In this document: positions 14,701-28,300 of the stretch, piece after piece
Layout: each line of letters starts with the position of its first letter
Position numbering within the stretch: position 1 is the first letter of the stretch
Source of the DNA: Callaeas wilsoni
Lineage: Eukaryota > Chordata > Aves > Passeriformes > Callaeidae
NCBI GenBank assembly: GCA_013398955.1
Contig: VWPU01017639.1
Coordinates: 124,001-188,000, forward strand
Length of the DNA: 64,000 nt
Direction of reading: 5' to 3'
Position numbers and translations under genes: made by a program
The notes under the pieces: generated by a model
The model's input: the letters and a program-made list of their open reading frames with translations, nothing else
Databases searched by the model: none
Told to the model about the DNA's origin: nothing

Positions 14701-15832
14701 TGACTTGTATGAGCTGAAACTGTCATTCATGTTATTACATACAAAGTAAACAAAGTAATTCACCATGTAAAGATGAGAGCCTAAGGATTAAACTCTTATT
14801 GCCAAAATGTGCCCCATGGAAGAGATGTTACAACACTCAGTGATACAAACTAATCGCTTTTGATACTTGAGTTGTTACCTTCTTTGTTTAGAATGTCACT
14901 TCAGTTTTTTCAAATGAAAAGTGGGATAACTTTTGAATTTAATATTTGTCCCAACACTGAGATCTGAACATCTTTCTTCTTGTGCATGCCTGTCCTTCAG
15001 TTGCTATTTAAATTTAAAAAGTACTATGTAAGCAGGAACCACCAAGATTTATGAAGTGTGAAGCTCTTAGATATAGCTCAAACACCCTGAACTGCTGATC
15101 AACACAAACAGGCAGTATTTACTGAAATGAGAATAATTCTGTCCCTGCTCTGTTTCTTAAGATTTCCCCTTATTATCCGTTAATGGCCACTATAGGAGGC
15201 AGTACAAGTTCTGGACTAATTGAAGCTTTGACTGATAGAAGAGTCTCTATGCAGTCATACATCAAGTGAGACTTTTCTTAAGGTTCACACTACATTGTCT
15301 TGGCAGTGAAAATCTAGGCAGCTATAAACAAGATCAATAGAAATGTGTAAGCATTGTTGGTGACAACATAGGAACAGGGACAAAACAGAAATACTCAGTG
15401 AATTTTTAGAGTTTGGACATCAGTATTTAGTGTGAAATGAGCTACTGCCAGTATTGGTGTTTCTCATTATTCTTTGTGTGGTATGCTGGTCCACTTGGAG
15501 GCAGAATTCCTGACTATGCTACAGGTAACAGGAAAAACAACAAGTTAAATGAAGCTTGTCTGTCAGAAAGACACTTTAAATACCAAATAGATGTAAATAT
15601 CAATATTTTCTATAAAACTGCCTTTCCCTTACTCTGTATTATTAGGCTTAAGACTTAAGCTCTGAAAAAATGAGCAAAGTAGGGGATGGGTTGGTATGGT
15701 TATTTTTCATATAGATATGTGCATTACAATAATATTTTTTCATCTATTTAGAAATGAATATTTTAATAAGTATTTTCACTGGATGGGGAGACTGAAAATG
15801 GAGAGGCAGTACAAAAAGGAGGAGGACTTTGG
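8776..15832 (+). other. Intron of VTI1A, no recognisable element
   Basis: Unique-looking AT-rich intron sequence. Short open frames, including the 130-residue one at 13827-14219 on the minus strand, lack domains and codon structure. A POU octamer ATGCAAAT followed by TTAAT is present at 11389-11400 within a very AT-rich stretch. 13930-14220 is purine-rich on +. Nothing else can be supported. Confidence 0.7.
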
Positions 15833-15882
15833 TTTGATAAATTAGAGGTAGTGGATTTTTGATAAATTAGAGGTAGTGGATT
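15833..15882. repeat. Perfect tandem duplication, 2 x 25 bp
   Basis: Two identical 25-bp units (15833-15857 and 15858-15882), each starting tttgataaattag and ending gtggatt. No divergence between copies, so the event is recent, or possibly an assembly or polymerase-slippage product. Confidence 0.95.
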
Positions 15883-18800
15883 AGTTACTGACTTTTATCT
15901 CAGGTAGTGTAAAGCAAGAACTGCTCATCATCAGCTTGTGATAAAACTAGAAAATGCCATGTCTGAACATCGGGCTAGTATTTTACCATATTAGCTATTG
16001 ATTTAACACAGCTTGAAACAACTGGTGCTGTCCCAGCAGTGCCTGGTGGGGAGCAATGAAAGTAGAGATTTACTCCCCCATCAATCTGCTGCAAACTTCA
16101 AAGCCAAATTGTGGCCACTTAACTACTAAATTTACTAAACTCGGACAATTTTTATCTTTTTCAGGCAAGGCAACATGTCTGTCTGCAAGTATATATGTTC
16201 TAGAAGGAAGGAAAGGAATTCCAGCTAAATCACATCAGGGCAAAAAATAATAAATTCAGGAAGCATGAGCAGCAAGATCCAAAAATTAGTTTTGATAAGG
16301 CTATGTTATACACAAAGTATTTTTCATTTTCCTTTTCATTAATCAGTAGTTTGAGCTAATGTGTTTATGGTTCAGAATGTTTGCAGTGAAGTACACAGAA
16401 TGAGTACCTCGTGGGTGTATTTATATGCAAACCACCATAATTACACCATGTGTCTATTTATTTGTTCTTTGCATCAAGCATTATTTTATTTTTATTTAAT
16501 GGTGAAGTCAGAAATTATCCCCTGCTACTCTTGTGGAATAGAGTTCTTCATATTGTGATTAATATTCTTAGGGATCAACTGAAAATTTCTTATTCTGTGA
16601 ATTATTTTCAAAAATTAAAAATCATGTATCGATATATGAGTGGGAATATGCTGCTAAGAGAGAGAGAGCGTGTGCTCAGTGAAAAAAAGAACAGTGTCTA
16701 AAAATAGATTTTTATGGACTAAAAATGTATTTTTGGAATGGTTTGCTTAAGTTTCTTTGATTTAAAATAGGTTCTATCAGAGTAGCGCAAACGTAGGTGG
16801 GACAATTCAGCTGCCTTAGAAACATCTCATTCTCCCTGCCCTCATTCTGGATGGCCGAAATGAGATCTATCTTTATGGCTTCATTTTGGTTTTCACACTT
16901 GGAGTTCACGGTGGACAAAATGTATAATTTATTACGAGAACTGAGCTCTGTAGCAAAATTGTACTTTCAATTTGAAAGCCTAAAAAATACCATCTTTCCT
17001 GGGCTTTACCTACTAGTTAGAAATTCAGGGAGTGGGAGAACTGAAAATGATGGTAGTGTTCAAGAATGGCAACTAGTTCAGCCCAATCACAGGTTTTCAT
17101 TTACAGTTGCTGATCTCCATAGCCAGAGAATGTAGGTACAGACTGATAAAGGCAATTAAGTAGCAAACAGAGGAAGGAAGTAAAACCTGGATGCTTTTTT
17201 TCTGGGAAAGGAAGGAGCTGGTGGAATGTACCAGCAGGTGTTTTGTTACTGTTAGCAATGGGAACAGGGCTCCAGATGGAGATACCAGCTGAAACAAAGG
17301 TATTTTAATGAACATTTAATGTTTTGGTTTATCTGAGATGTTTATCATCCTTCACCATGAGCTAATTAGTGTGAACTAATCAGAAAATCTTGAGCCTCCT
17401 TATTTTTCTTCCCTGCTTTACTGTCTTTGGGAGCACTCTCTTTAAAAGTTGGAATTCTTATTAAACTTCCTCCCTTGGAGGAAAATGGTTCCATATTTTC
17501 ATTTTCATGGTTCGTCTGTCTGTTGGTCCAACACATTGGAGTTTATCTTCCATCTCCTAGGTTTAGAAAACATATATGTTAATTACACACTTAGCACACA
17601 GCATAAAGTCTTTGGACGACAGAACAGTCTGAAGTACATGATCGTGATGTGTAGTTGCTCCTTGTCCCCTAAATAGCATTAGCTGGATAAATGAAGCTGT
17701 GTGGTAATAGACTTTATTTAAAAAGGCACAAAACCAAGCTCATAGTAATAAAAGAAACCACTAAAATATATGACTTAGGTCATTACAGCAAGGAGATGAG
17801 TTGAGATGACCAATAAAGATTTCATAAAAGAAACATAAACTTTGTAGCATGCTTCTAAAAGGCACTAGGAGTTCTCTGTTCCACCATTATCTTTAACAAT
17901 TTTCCCTGAAAGGTAGTTTTTGCAGAGAAACGTGTAATTCTTACATGTATATATTATATTTCAAAGACCTGCTGTAGTTAAACCATTCTCAAAATAAGCT
18001 TATTTTTGCAGCCTAGTTCTGCTGATCTTTAAATTGAAGTTATTCAGATCTCACAGAATTCTGTAGAAAATCAGCAGCCTGTATGATATTAGTGACTGAC
18101 TTCCAATGCCTCACGTGACTTTTTAAAATCTGTTTTAGGGGTAAGAGTCTTCTAGGATTTGACACAGTGACTGAATTGTTTTAAGTGATCATATTGACAT
18201 CCTTAAATATTTCTGCAGGTTAGCCCGAATATGAATTGAAGATCAATTTATCTGTCAAGAATACTGCCTTGATTTTGGCTGTTCCTATTCTTTGCGTACA
18301 GATGGGGTTTTTGAGGCCACAGTCTGGACGTCTCTTTTTTCACTTCAATTGTGAACCTATGCTCTAAACAGCAGAATTTATCCCACTTAGTCCCTCTACT
18401 CCCAAATTAATTGTCAATGTGTGGATTACTTTGAACCTGCTTCAGGTGTGGTCTTTCACCTGAGGTATCTTTATTATCAACCTGTTGCCTGAGCTGGGAA
18501 GAGAGGGTGTTCCCCCCTCTCCAGCCTTGCTCTTGCCTTTTATTCCAGCGCTGATGATAGAGATGGCTGTGGTAAAGAAGGGTCTGCAAGCTGCAAAACC
18601 TTTGTCAGCAAATTAGCCAATGTATGTGTGCTATATGTATCAAGGCAAAAGGCACAACAACCAACTTTTAATTTAACAATCTAAATTATCAGACTAGTCT
18701 TTGAACATGCACAGAGTGATTACAAGGAAGCAACAGGCTTTTCACGAAGGTGGATCTGAGAAGGAATGAATTTGAGTGATCTCATGCACAATTTAAAGGA

Positions 18801-21800
18801 ATTTCCACTGGCTGAATAGAGAAGTTGGTTAACTCAGCCAGCTAAGTAGATGTGTAAAGATGGGCTTTGTAATGAAAGATGATAGTTTAATAATGGTCAT
18901 TTGAAGGAATCCATAGAAGGGGGTTGGACGAAATACTGAAATTAGAGTACTGAAAAGCACATTACAGGAACAGACTGTGAGCTGTGGGTAACAGTGGATA
19001 GTGGAATAACTGCAAGTCAGCAGTGCAGAGGTCACACATCACTGTTGGCCTACAGAGATGTTACAGTTAAATTTGCAGATATACCCAGTCTTCCTTCCTG
19101 CAGCAGCTGATGCCTGGTATATTTTGAGATTATGGCATGAGAGTAAAAAGACTGGCAAACTGCTGTGCAGAACAGCCCAACACTGAAGGCACCTTGAAGA
19201 AAGTAAATTAGGATGAAAGAATAAAATACTGTGGAGGGACCAAGGTTTGGAATTAGTATGTGGAAATTCAAACAAGCAAAGATGAGTGGTTATAATAAAA
19301 AGAAAAATAAAATTTATTTACATGCCAGCCTAAGGGGAGTTATTCCTTGTTATGTTTGGAGAGTACTGTTCAAGCCCAAGCAATACTCACCTGAAGTTTT
19401 CTATGCTTGGATTTATAAGTCTTGTATTGCGTTATATTAGGTTTCCTTAGATGTTTCCATAGATTTCTGTAGTGATGATAGTGAATATTTGAGCATTCTC
19501 TAAAAAAAGAATGAAGCAGAGGTCGGTTAGTTCCAACCTTTTGAATTTTAAAAAGTCTTTCCATTTCTGGGTTGTTAGGTTTAAAAGTCTGAGTTCAGGT
19601 AAATAAAAGCTGCTTTTCTAAATAGAACTGTCATTTTCACAATAGAAATCATCCTCTGTTACTCCATAAATTCACAGAAACAGTGAATTTCAGTTCTCTC
19701 TCAGGTCACCTGTTTCCTTGCCTACCCACAGCAGGTGCAATGTAGCAGTTCAAGCCTTGTTGGTGACATACATGATCCACTGGCCATGAGTTTGAGGTGG
19801 AAGTAGTTTCGTGGGCAGAAGCTGCATTTTTCACGATCAATATAACAAAATGTGTCCTCTTGGGGGTTTGCTTGACCTTCCTCGCTGCCCTCACCCCATA
19901 ATGAAACTAAAAGTGTGTTTGATGAGGATTACTGAAAAGAAGATTTATGGACCTGTGACATCTATTTAAGATGGCTGATAGCATCTCTGCATTAATTTCA
20001 CATTAGCACTTGAATTTTGATTTTGCTGCGCTGTTGCAGGAAGCTGTTGACATTTGGCAGAGTGGCAGAACACGGGGTTTGAGTCGTGTTTCTCTTTCGG
20101 AGTTGCCTGCAGCCTCTTCTCTGCGTGTGCAGGGAGGGAGGCAACACTGGGGGTGGCTGAGACACTGACTTTTGCCAGCTGACACCTTCTGTTAAATTGA
20201 TTCTTTCTATCACAAGTTTCAGTGGATTTGTGGAATAGTTTTTACTTACTTTCGGACAGGAATGTGTCCATTTGTTTGGGGTTTTTTTCAATTTTTGTAA
20301 GGAAATGCGTGGAAGTTCAGCGTTGCATCAGGTTGTATATTAGCACAATTTTACTGCTTCTTGCACCCCATTGCTAAAAAGTCAGCTACTTAGGAACAGG
20401 AAAACCCCTTTGGAATTGCAGCCCGAAGTGTCTAGTCTGTTGTTCCTTGGTCACCTTTACAGAGAAATATTGAAGTTTTGAACACTGAAGTTTGAACACA
20501 ATTTTTCAAATTGAAAAGAAATCCCAATTTCCAAGAAGTCAGTTTGTGTTTCTATTTCACTGTAAGCTTTAAGATTGTTAAATAGAGCCACTTTTTCCTC
20601 TAAATTTGTTAAACTGTATCTTTTCCATTTCTGCTCAGCAAAAAAATACTTAAATACCTGTTCCAAAAGGCAGAGATGAAAGTGCATATTCTGCAGTATT
20701 CAGCTGTCTATTTGGGGATCAGGTCACTTTTTTCTCCTTGCTTTTAGCAAGAGCAATGGCAGAAGTGACTATTCTCATAGAACACAAAATAAAATCTGAT
20801 TTATTCCCGCAAATTATTTCTGGTTATGTTAATCTCAAGTATTTATTTACATTTAGAGCGGGGCCAAACTCTGAAACAGATGTCTGGAGATTTTTAAAAA
20901 ACATTTATATATACTTAGAAATTCTAATAAATTTTGCATGAAAACAGATGTTTATGGATAAATAAGCCTTTTTGTTGTTTACACATATTCCACCAAAAAA
21001 TCTGTTTAATCTGTTCTTAAAACATTGAGCCTGAAAAATGGAGAGGTTGGGATGAAAGGATCTGCTGGGTCTTTTGTCTGAAATGCACCTATGTTTGCTC
21101 ATCTGTTCGGGGGCTGCTTAGCATTGAGGAGGTGGAAAGCTAATCTTTAGTTCATGTATGAAAATGTACAATACTTTATATCAATTATTTGTCTGATTGC
21201 TGGAAGTGCGTTGGAGTGAGAGGACGCTGGCTTGTTCTGGCCTTCACTAATGGGAACATTTCAGAATGTGGATGGTAATTAAAGTATAGAATGCGGAAAA
21301 TTAGGCCAAAATTGAATAGAAATGAATAAGTATGTGTGCTGTTGTGCAGATGTTGGAAATAGATTATTTTGGATACCTCTTTCCATCTACATCTTATTTG
21401 GATACCATGTAAAATTCAGTCATACACCATGTAGATTGTTTCTCTTCCCATTACCTTTTCTGTTTTTATGTTGTGATGTATCTGTATAGGTAGTAATTTA
21501 GCAAAATATCCTGTCTGCCAGGTGTGGGAACTAGCTGATTGTATTGTAATACCAGATCATTACTTAATTCATATGCAACCTAGCCGAGCACATGGAAAGC
21601 ATTATAAATCTATTTACAGTGTGGCTGGTCTGATGATAACATTGTATTAAATTCCCAGGTGAGGCAATTTAAGCAATTGCTTTGCCATGTGTAGGCCATG
21701 GAAATTAACTTCTCATATGCTTTAGTAATAGACGAACTTCATTGGTATGCTCAGATTAGTGGTACAGCAGAATTCTTACAGTCTGGTTACGTGTACCCTG

Positions 21801-24026
21801 CTTCACATGTGGAATCATACAGGGGGGTGGTACTGCAGATCACAGATCTTAATTAGTTTAAGCTGAGTTAATTCATTTCAATTCTAATTTAGCTGGGCTT
21901 GACTATGAACACATTCAGTTCTATTGGGAAATGTTAAGGCTTGGGTCAAGTAGACAGATTGTTTAAAGCCAAATTGCCAGACAGAACTGAGCAAGTGTAT
22001 CTGTTTGAACAGGGCTTTAAGGAAATCACCCAATCAGTATGCAAAAATCCTGTTCATAAACCAAGAGAGATCTGCCTGGAATCAGAAATTCTTCCTTGTC
22101 AGAAGGTCTGGGTACATTTAAAGTACATTTAAAACAGCCCCTGAAACTTTCTGAGAGCTGAAGTTCTTGCAGAAAGTAGCTTAACCCTTTTGTGTCCCTG
22201 TGTTTGGGCACATGCTACGCTCAAATGCAGACACATTCACTGAGCAAAACCACTTGTGTGCTTAGACTTTTTGTCTAGGTATATACAAGAAAATATAAAA
22301 TACAGGGAAAACTTATATGACAGACCTTTGCAGACAAAAAACTGCACACAGAACCTCTTAAACCTATATTGAGCTGCCCAGAAATGCCTTGGATTACAAA
22401 CTCTGTAAAGCTTCTGTCTTCTCTAGAAACATACATATAAAGTACCAGTAGACAGTGGTAACTGACAACTAAGACTAAAAATGTTGACAATTTCTTGATT
22501 TGCCTGGTTAGCTTATGTATAGAAGTCATTAACTATTTATAAAATGCATTATGAATTGGGTTCCTTCAAACTGTAGCAGAGTGTGTGACATTTCCAGCTC
22601 AAACTATCATTCTTGCATTTGGCTAAAGTATATATTTATAAACAGCTGATGGTTATGAACTAAAAAATAAAAAATAAAGAATAATACGTAATTATTGAGT
22701 TCAGACAAGCTGAACTAATTTTGATAGCCATGTTTAAAGGTGTTAGCCAATAATACTTCAATGAAAATAAGAATAGTATTTCAAGATATTGATATTTTGG
22801 ACAAATCCTGAAAGAATAAATGAACGCTTTAGTTCAAAGACCTTTCCTTTTATATTATTGATTCATTTGGTAGTGAAACTGTGATCAAAAGTAGTATCAA
22901 ATTATTTATTGATTATGGCAAAGAGTTATACCTAATTGTAGCCAAAGCATTATTTCTTTTAATAAAATTTCTGATTTTCAGATCATGACAGATTATTGCA
23001 ATAAAAGAACAATGATACAAATATATTTATTAAGTTCAGTGGCAATGATGTAAAGGATTATAAAGGGCCTCTAAAAATTTTATTGGTGTTAACATTTATT
23101 TCTTTCCCGTGAAGTATTTTCTTTTTCCTTTCTCCCATACAGGCTCTTAAGAATGAGAATATCATCCAGTTATATCTTTCAAATAAATGATGTGTAATCA
23201 AGGACCATTTCAGTCCCTACATATTATTAGGAAGCTTGTTCACTGGAGAATAAGCCCATGAAGCATCGTGCTCCTCATCTCAGTCTAATAATGATAAATA
23301 CATTCAACAGTAACAGGATCAATGGGGCTGAGTCATTTTGTGAAATTGGGAGAAACTGTACAGTTGAACTACTAGACCTCAAATGAGGTCTTAAGATTGA
23401 ATATTAATCAGAAAAGAAGATTAGATATTTATTGGTATATATTTGTAATTTCCTTCCTCGTTTGATGTGTATCAAATAAAAATAGGAAAATAATGTAATT
23501 GAGCAATCTATGCCAATTTGTTGGCTTTTTGGTGAGAAAAGAGAAAAACAAAACCTATCTCCATATGATATTCTTGCATACTGTGGAGTGTTTTAGTCCC
23601 CCATAGTGATGAAATGAATAATTTAGACAGGCAGCTCTGATACCACAGCCTGTTTAAAGGTTCTCATTTCCTTTAATGCTGTAGACTACTTTAGCTTGGT
23701 TACTATGAAACTGTGACAGCTGAGATCGCCAAAAGATTTGGCACCGTTCACCTCTTGCCGTGTGTCCATGGTCCATGCCTTTGTCCTTCCTACTTACATC
23801 TGTAGCTTTAGGATATGATCTACATCTGAACGCTGGCAACGGAATAACAAATGTGTAAACATTGTAATGATCATGTTGGTAATAAAGGGGAACTACACAG
23901 CATAAAGAGCTAAAATGTTTTGCTCTGAGGTGACCCATACAAGGCTTACTCCACTGCTAGGTCCCTTGCACAAAGGGTGACCCACTTCCAAACCTCTTTG
24001 TCACAAAGGTGATGAATTTCCCTGTG
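15883..24026 (+). other. Intron of VTI1A, mostly featureless
   Basis: AT-rich intron with no exon, RNA gene or clear transposon that I could recognise. 21520-21920 is richer in homeodomain-type TAAT cores and E-boxes and may be regulatory (listed separately). Open frames in this stretch are all under 100 codons and unrelated to any family I know. Confidence 0.7.
21520..21920. promoter_or_regulatory. Possible intronic enhancer, homeodomain-core rich
   Basis: A non-repetitive 400-bp stretch with an E-box-like caggtg (21657-21662), cacatg boxes and a dense run of TAAT/ATTA cores from about 21850 to 21892. It contrasts with the poly-T and poly-A strewn flanks. Regulatory function is inferred from motif density only. 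Confidence 0.3.
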
Positions 24027-24174
24027 CTCAGTATAATTTCTAGTGGTTGTATCCTGTGCATAAGTTTTGGCATGATGGCCCAAGCAGGGAAGGTTTGAGG
24101 CTCAGTATAATTTCTAGTGGTTGTATCCTGTGCATAAGTTTTGGCATGATGGCCCAAGCAGGGAAGGTTTGAGG
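24027..24174. repeat. Perfect tandem duplication, 2 x 74 bp
   Basis: Copy 1 (24027-24100) and copy 2 (24101-24174) are identical over all 74 bases. Each begins ctcagtataatttctag and ends aggtttgagg. The unit is not a known satellite and is not low-complexity. The duplication creates a chance minus-strand open frame with a duplicated peptide, which is not a gene. Confidence 0.97.
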
Positions 24175-25283
24175 AGGGATTCATCTTTTCTGAGTTCCTC
24201 CTGGTAGTCACTACCATGGCAGGGTGTGAGGGAAGCCTCCATCAATAAAGGAAGGCCCCACAGCTTAGTTTTTGTTACTCTTGGGTTTCTTCCTCTGGTG
24301 AAGTGTAAAAATTACCATAACTGCTCTCAAAAAAAAAGTAATTTAGACAATATGTTAAAAATTCAATCCCTCCTTTAATGGTAAGTGTGGGAATATTAAC
24401 TGAGTAATAGCCCATTATTTGGCTAACAGGGAAATTGAAAGCTGGGCTGGTGTTCTCATTGTGGGCTTCCCCATTGCTCTGTTGAATCCTGTGCTACACT
24501 GGGAATCATCACGCATTTGCTTTCCATTGTTTGGCACTTGATCTAGCTTAGTAGAATCAACGTAATTATCAGTTCAAGAGCAAGTCTGGTGCTCATAAGC
24601 TGTGAATTTACTTAATATCCTGTCTGTCGTAACAATCCCATGGATGACTGTCTCAGTTTTGTTGTGTTTCCATGAACTGCTGAAAATCAATGTTTCCTTG
24701 TGCTGTTGTTTTCTCTCCTTTCTTTTGCCCTTTAATTTCTGATCCTTTCCCAGCAGCTTTAGCTGCATAGAAAACGCTTGCTAATTTTCTACATCTTTAA
24801 ATTGAATCAGATATGTCACATGTGTGTTGTCAGGTTTAGTTTTTGGGGTTTTTTTAATATGAGAAAAGCTCAGTCTTCCTTTCCTGTCTAGTGGCATCGC
24901 TGCCATCGCTGTTATGTTGTGTTCTGTGACCTGCTAGCAAGTGTTCTTCAGAAAAATGCATTTGGTTCCTGCACTGGCATTTTTTCAATGCTTCTGCTAT
25001 TAGTGTATATTGCCTCATATGTTTCATATCTTGAGCTGCACAGAAGCTGCTTTCATTCCTTCAATGTTGAGGGTGTGACTGTCTTAGAAATACTATAGTT
25101 TTGCCATGCAGATTTGTTAAGATACAGCAGTTGAAGAACTTTGTAATAACTTTCACTTGCAGATTTTTTTTTTTTAATCAAATAGGTATCCATTAGGGGG
25201 CTCTCGAGGTTTAAGATGATCAGCCTTGATACCAATGGCTTCGGAGCTTTACTTCCTAACCCTTTTTTCTTTTTGTTTTACAG
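24175..25283 (+). other. Intron of VTI1A up to the first exon
   Basis: Ordinary intron. The last 40 bases form a T-rich tract (ccttttttctttttgtttta) leading to the cag acceptor of the exon at 25284. No other element is seen. Confidence 0.8.
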
Positions 25284-25361
25284 AAAAGGTCACGAATCGC
25301 CTACAGTGATGAGGTGCGGAATGAGCTCCTAGGGGATGACGGGAATTCCTCAGAGAACCAG
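25284..25361 (+). CDS. VTI1A: VTI1A coding exon: linker before the SNARE motif
   Basis: The exon is 78 nt, exactly 26 codons, phase 0 at both ends. It starts after a pyrimidine tract and ttttacag and ends CAG|gtagga. Its translation begins KRSRIAYSDEVRNELL and ends with a GDDGNSSENQ segment, which I recognise as roughly residues 89-114 of the about 217-residue vertebrate protein. This is the charged tail of the N-terminal three-helix (Habc-like) domain plus the flexible linker that leads to the SNARE helix. The exon has no stop and no frameshift, and its residues agree with the mammalian protein as I recall it, so it is under strong coding constraint. It splices either to the 21-nt microexon at 31741 or straight to the exon at 36589; both joins keep the frame. 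The upstream exon (ending near ...KLETDF) is not in the window. Confidence 0.97.
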
Positions 25362-28300
25362 GTAGGATGCTAATCAAGAAGCCCTAGTGGGTGGCTGGAG
25401 GGTGAAGGAGGTCACTGGCACACTGGGCTTCTCAAGCTGCTCCTTAACAGCATTAGCAACAACTCATGTGGAAGTGATACTGTTTAATGCAAAGCTGGGG
25501 TCTTAATCAACTTCAAAATGTTTCTTGGAGATCTTACATTTAACCCTTTAACTTGTGATCACTGTCTGCTATCTCAAAAAAAATCTTTTCTTCTCTTTTC
25601 TTTATTATTTAGTACTTAAGAAATAACTTGAAACACGCTGTTTGCCGACAAAGCCAAGGTCTTCACCTCAAACACATGTAAAAGGAATAAAAAAGTACAT
25701 AATGCAGCTTTGATAATAACGCAGTATAATTAAATCAACACTGGCAGGCAAAACAAATGAAAGTGCGCTCTCAGAATTAGGCAGTATCCCACTCAGTTTC
25801 CTTGTGTGATTCCTTCCCTAACCAGATTTTCTCTCCTTGTACCAAAAACAAAAACACAAGTTGTACTAATAAGAGCGTGCTTTCATAATGCATGTTGTAC
25901 TAGGATGCGGAGTGCTATCCACCTCTTTTAATGAATGAAAGCTTGATAATCCTGAGGCTTTTTTAAAATCTTATACCCGTATTGTTGTTCTGCATATTAC
26001 AGTGAGGATCCTGCTAGACTACCGAAAATTGTAAAGGCAACATTTTGTTCAGGAGACTTTGACCCACCTGTTAATATTTCTTTTTGGTATGAAACTTGTT
26101 TGACACTCTGTCTGAAAGGAGAATATTTCTTTTCTTTCTGAAATTTATGTTATCAAAATCTTGTATTTTGAGTTAGAAGTTAGCTGAAAGTTTTCCTACA
26201 TACCATATTTTCTTTTCTGACCAGATAGTATCCAAATTATTTTGCTAATGAAAGTAAAAATTGTTTACATGTTTACTTGATAAATGTGTTATTAAATAAG
26301 GGAATGGATCAGAAAAATGTTCTGAAATTTTTTGTATCTTCTATGCTCAGTATAGGCTCTGCTCCACTAAGGACAGAAAAAATAAAGAGACTTACCTGGT
26401 ACAAGGACTTTCAAAACACAGACCCCATAACCCCAATCTTATATGGTTTTTTAAACATGCTCTGTAAGTTTTAAACTCTGTAATAGACTTTAATTCATAC
26501 ATGAATGAAATTATACACAGGATACAATTTATCTGAAGACATAAGACTGGAGTATAGCAGCTCTGATATCTATATGAAGACTTAAATTTAAAGAACATCA
26601 ATCTTCATATTTATATATGATAGAAAGGGGAGATTCCAAAACTTGAGTAAAATAGAGAGGGGGGGTTTATACCTAAATAATGAATTCATGGAGAAGATGA
26701 TTTTAGGGAGAAGAATTTCACAGACTGTATGTCATGATTGTAAATGCAGTCCTGTGAAAGTGCTAAGATTCTCATTTTATTTCTCTTAAGGTGCTGCTAC
26801 TTTTACATTTCAAGAAAAAAATATGTGAATTCAGACATAAAAGGGCAATTGTGATAAGAAGCTTTACTTATAACAGAATATCTTATGTGTAGGGATGAGA
26901 TAAAATATTTTATTTTCACTTTTTAAAGAATGTTTAAATAACTGGTTCATGTGTGCACTTTTTGTGACTGATGATCTTTTTTTCCAAACTTGATGATAGA
27001 GACAAGTTCTCATCTCAAGGAACTAAATGATACCTTCAACCATTTGTCAACTTGAGGGCTTTTTCTTCCAAATGACCACTATTTAAATGGAAGAAAATTT
27101 TGGCTGCTGAAGGACTCTTGTATAGTTTTTTAGGTAATCAAAATCCTTTTCTATAGCCCAACTTGAAATTATTACCTCTGTACCTTTCAAAGTTCTTCAT
27201 TCCTTTCTTGAAAAATATAATGAAATAGCATCATAAAGGAGTCACCTAATTTCTTTTAAATATATGAATGCCAGTATTTTTAAAATACATTATTTATTGT
27301 GTTGTTTCAATAATAAATATCACATTCTCTTTTTCTTATTAAATATCTTTATTTATACCTGTACTTATACACATGTAGCTATGGGTGCAAGCAGTTAGTG
27401 CAAACACTTCAGCTGGTATTGAGCTTATTAGAATGTACAGCTTTCAAAATCAAGTGTAAGATTTGGGTACTTACCAGATAGTGAACATGAGATATTGTTG
27501 TGTTAACTCAGTAACCCCGGGTCTAATACACTCTCACATTTATACATCATTATATCAATAGAAAACTTGGAGTAAATGATGAAAGGATGCTCAGGCATAA
27601 CTTAAAGCCATATAAAATATTTGAAGATGTTTTAAATGCTTGCTTTTGTTTTGTCCGATGGAAATAAATATAGGTACATGGACTGATCCTGACAGTAATA
27701 TTGTAGGATTTTTACTTCTCAATCAGTTTGGATTAGGTTAAATTAGTTTAACTGAAAAATGGTGGGTTTGTTTTCCCCAATTCAGTCACTGAACTGTGAA
27801 AGGGGAGAGAAAGGATTCCTTTTCTGACAGAGGAGATGTTGAAAAAAAGTTGCCAGCTCAGAATTGCTCCTGTACCAAACCACAAATATTGGTAAAATCT
27901 GCCAATAGGAATATTGAGTATCTGGATAGTCAGTGTTATTACTCAGAGGCAAACAAGAGATATGAGTTGTTGGTCTTTGTCATTGTGATAAACATTTGCA
28001 TGATGTTTTTGGTGGAGAAGGAAGACAAAAGGAACTTAATACTTGCTGGCTAGTATGACCGTATTAAGAAGCTAGAAATAAAACAGGTCAGTATTGGAAA
28101 AGTAAATTACTTGGATCTTTTCCTCATTCAGCTTCTCTTTTTTGAGTTGAGTTTCAAAGGTACAATTACAGCAAACCACAGCCAAGTTATAAGCTGTAGT
28201 GAATTGGATGATAGGTGTGAGTTTCCAGTTGTTCTCTCAGAAAGAAAGATTGAAGTACAAGGAACAGATTGAAGAATTAGCTAATGGTGATTTGTCTTCT

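Noticed and set aside
23957..24217. 86-codon minus frame with a duplicated peptide
   Set aside because: Produced by the 74-bp tandem duplication. The two copies are read in different frames because 74 is not a multiple of three, so there is no coding constraint.
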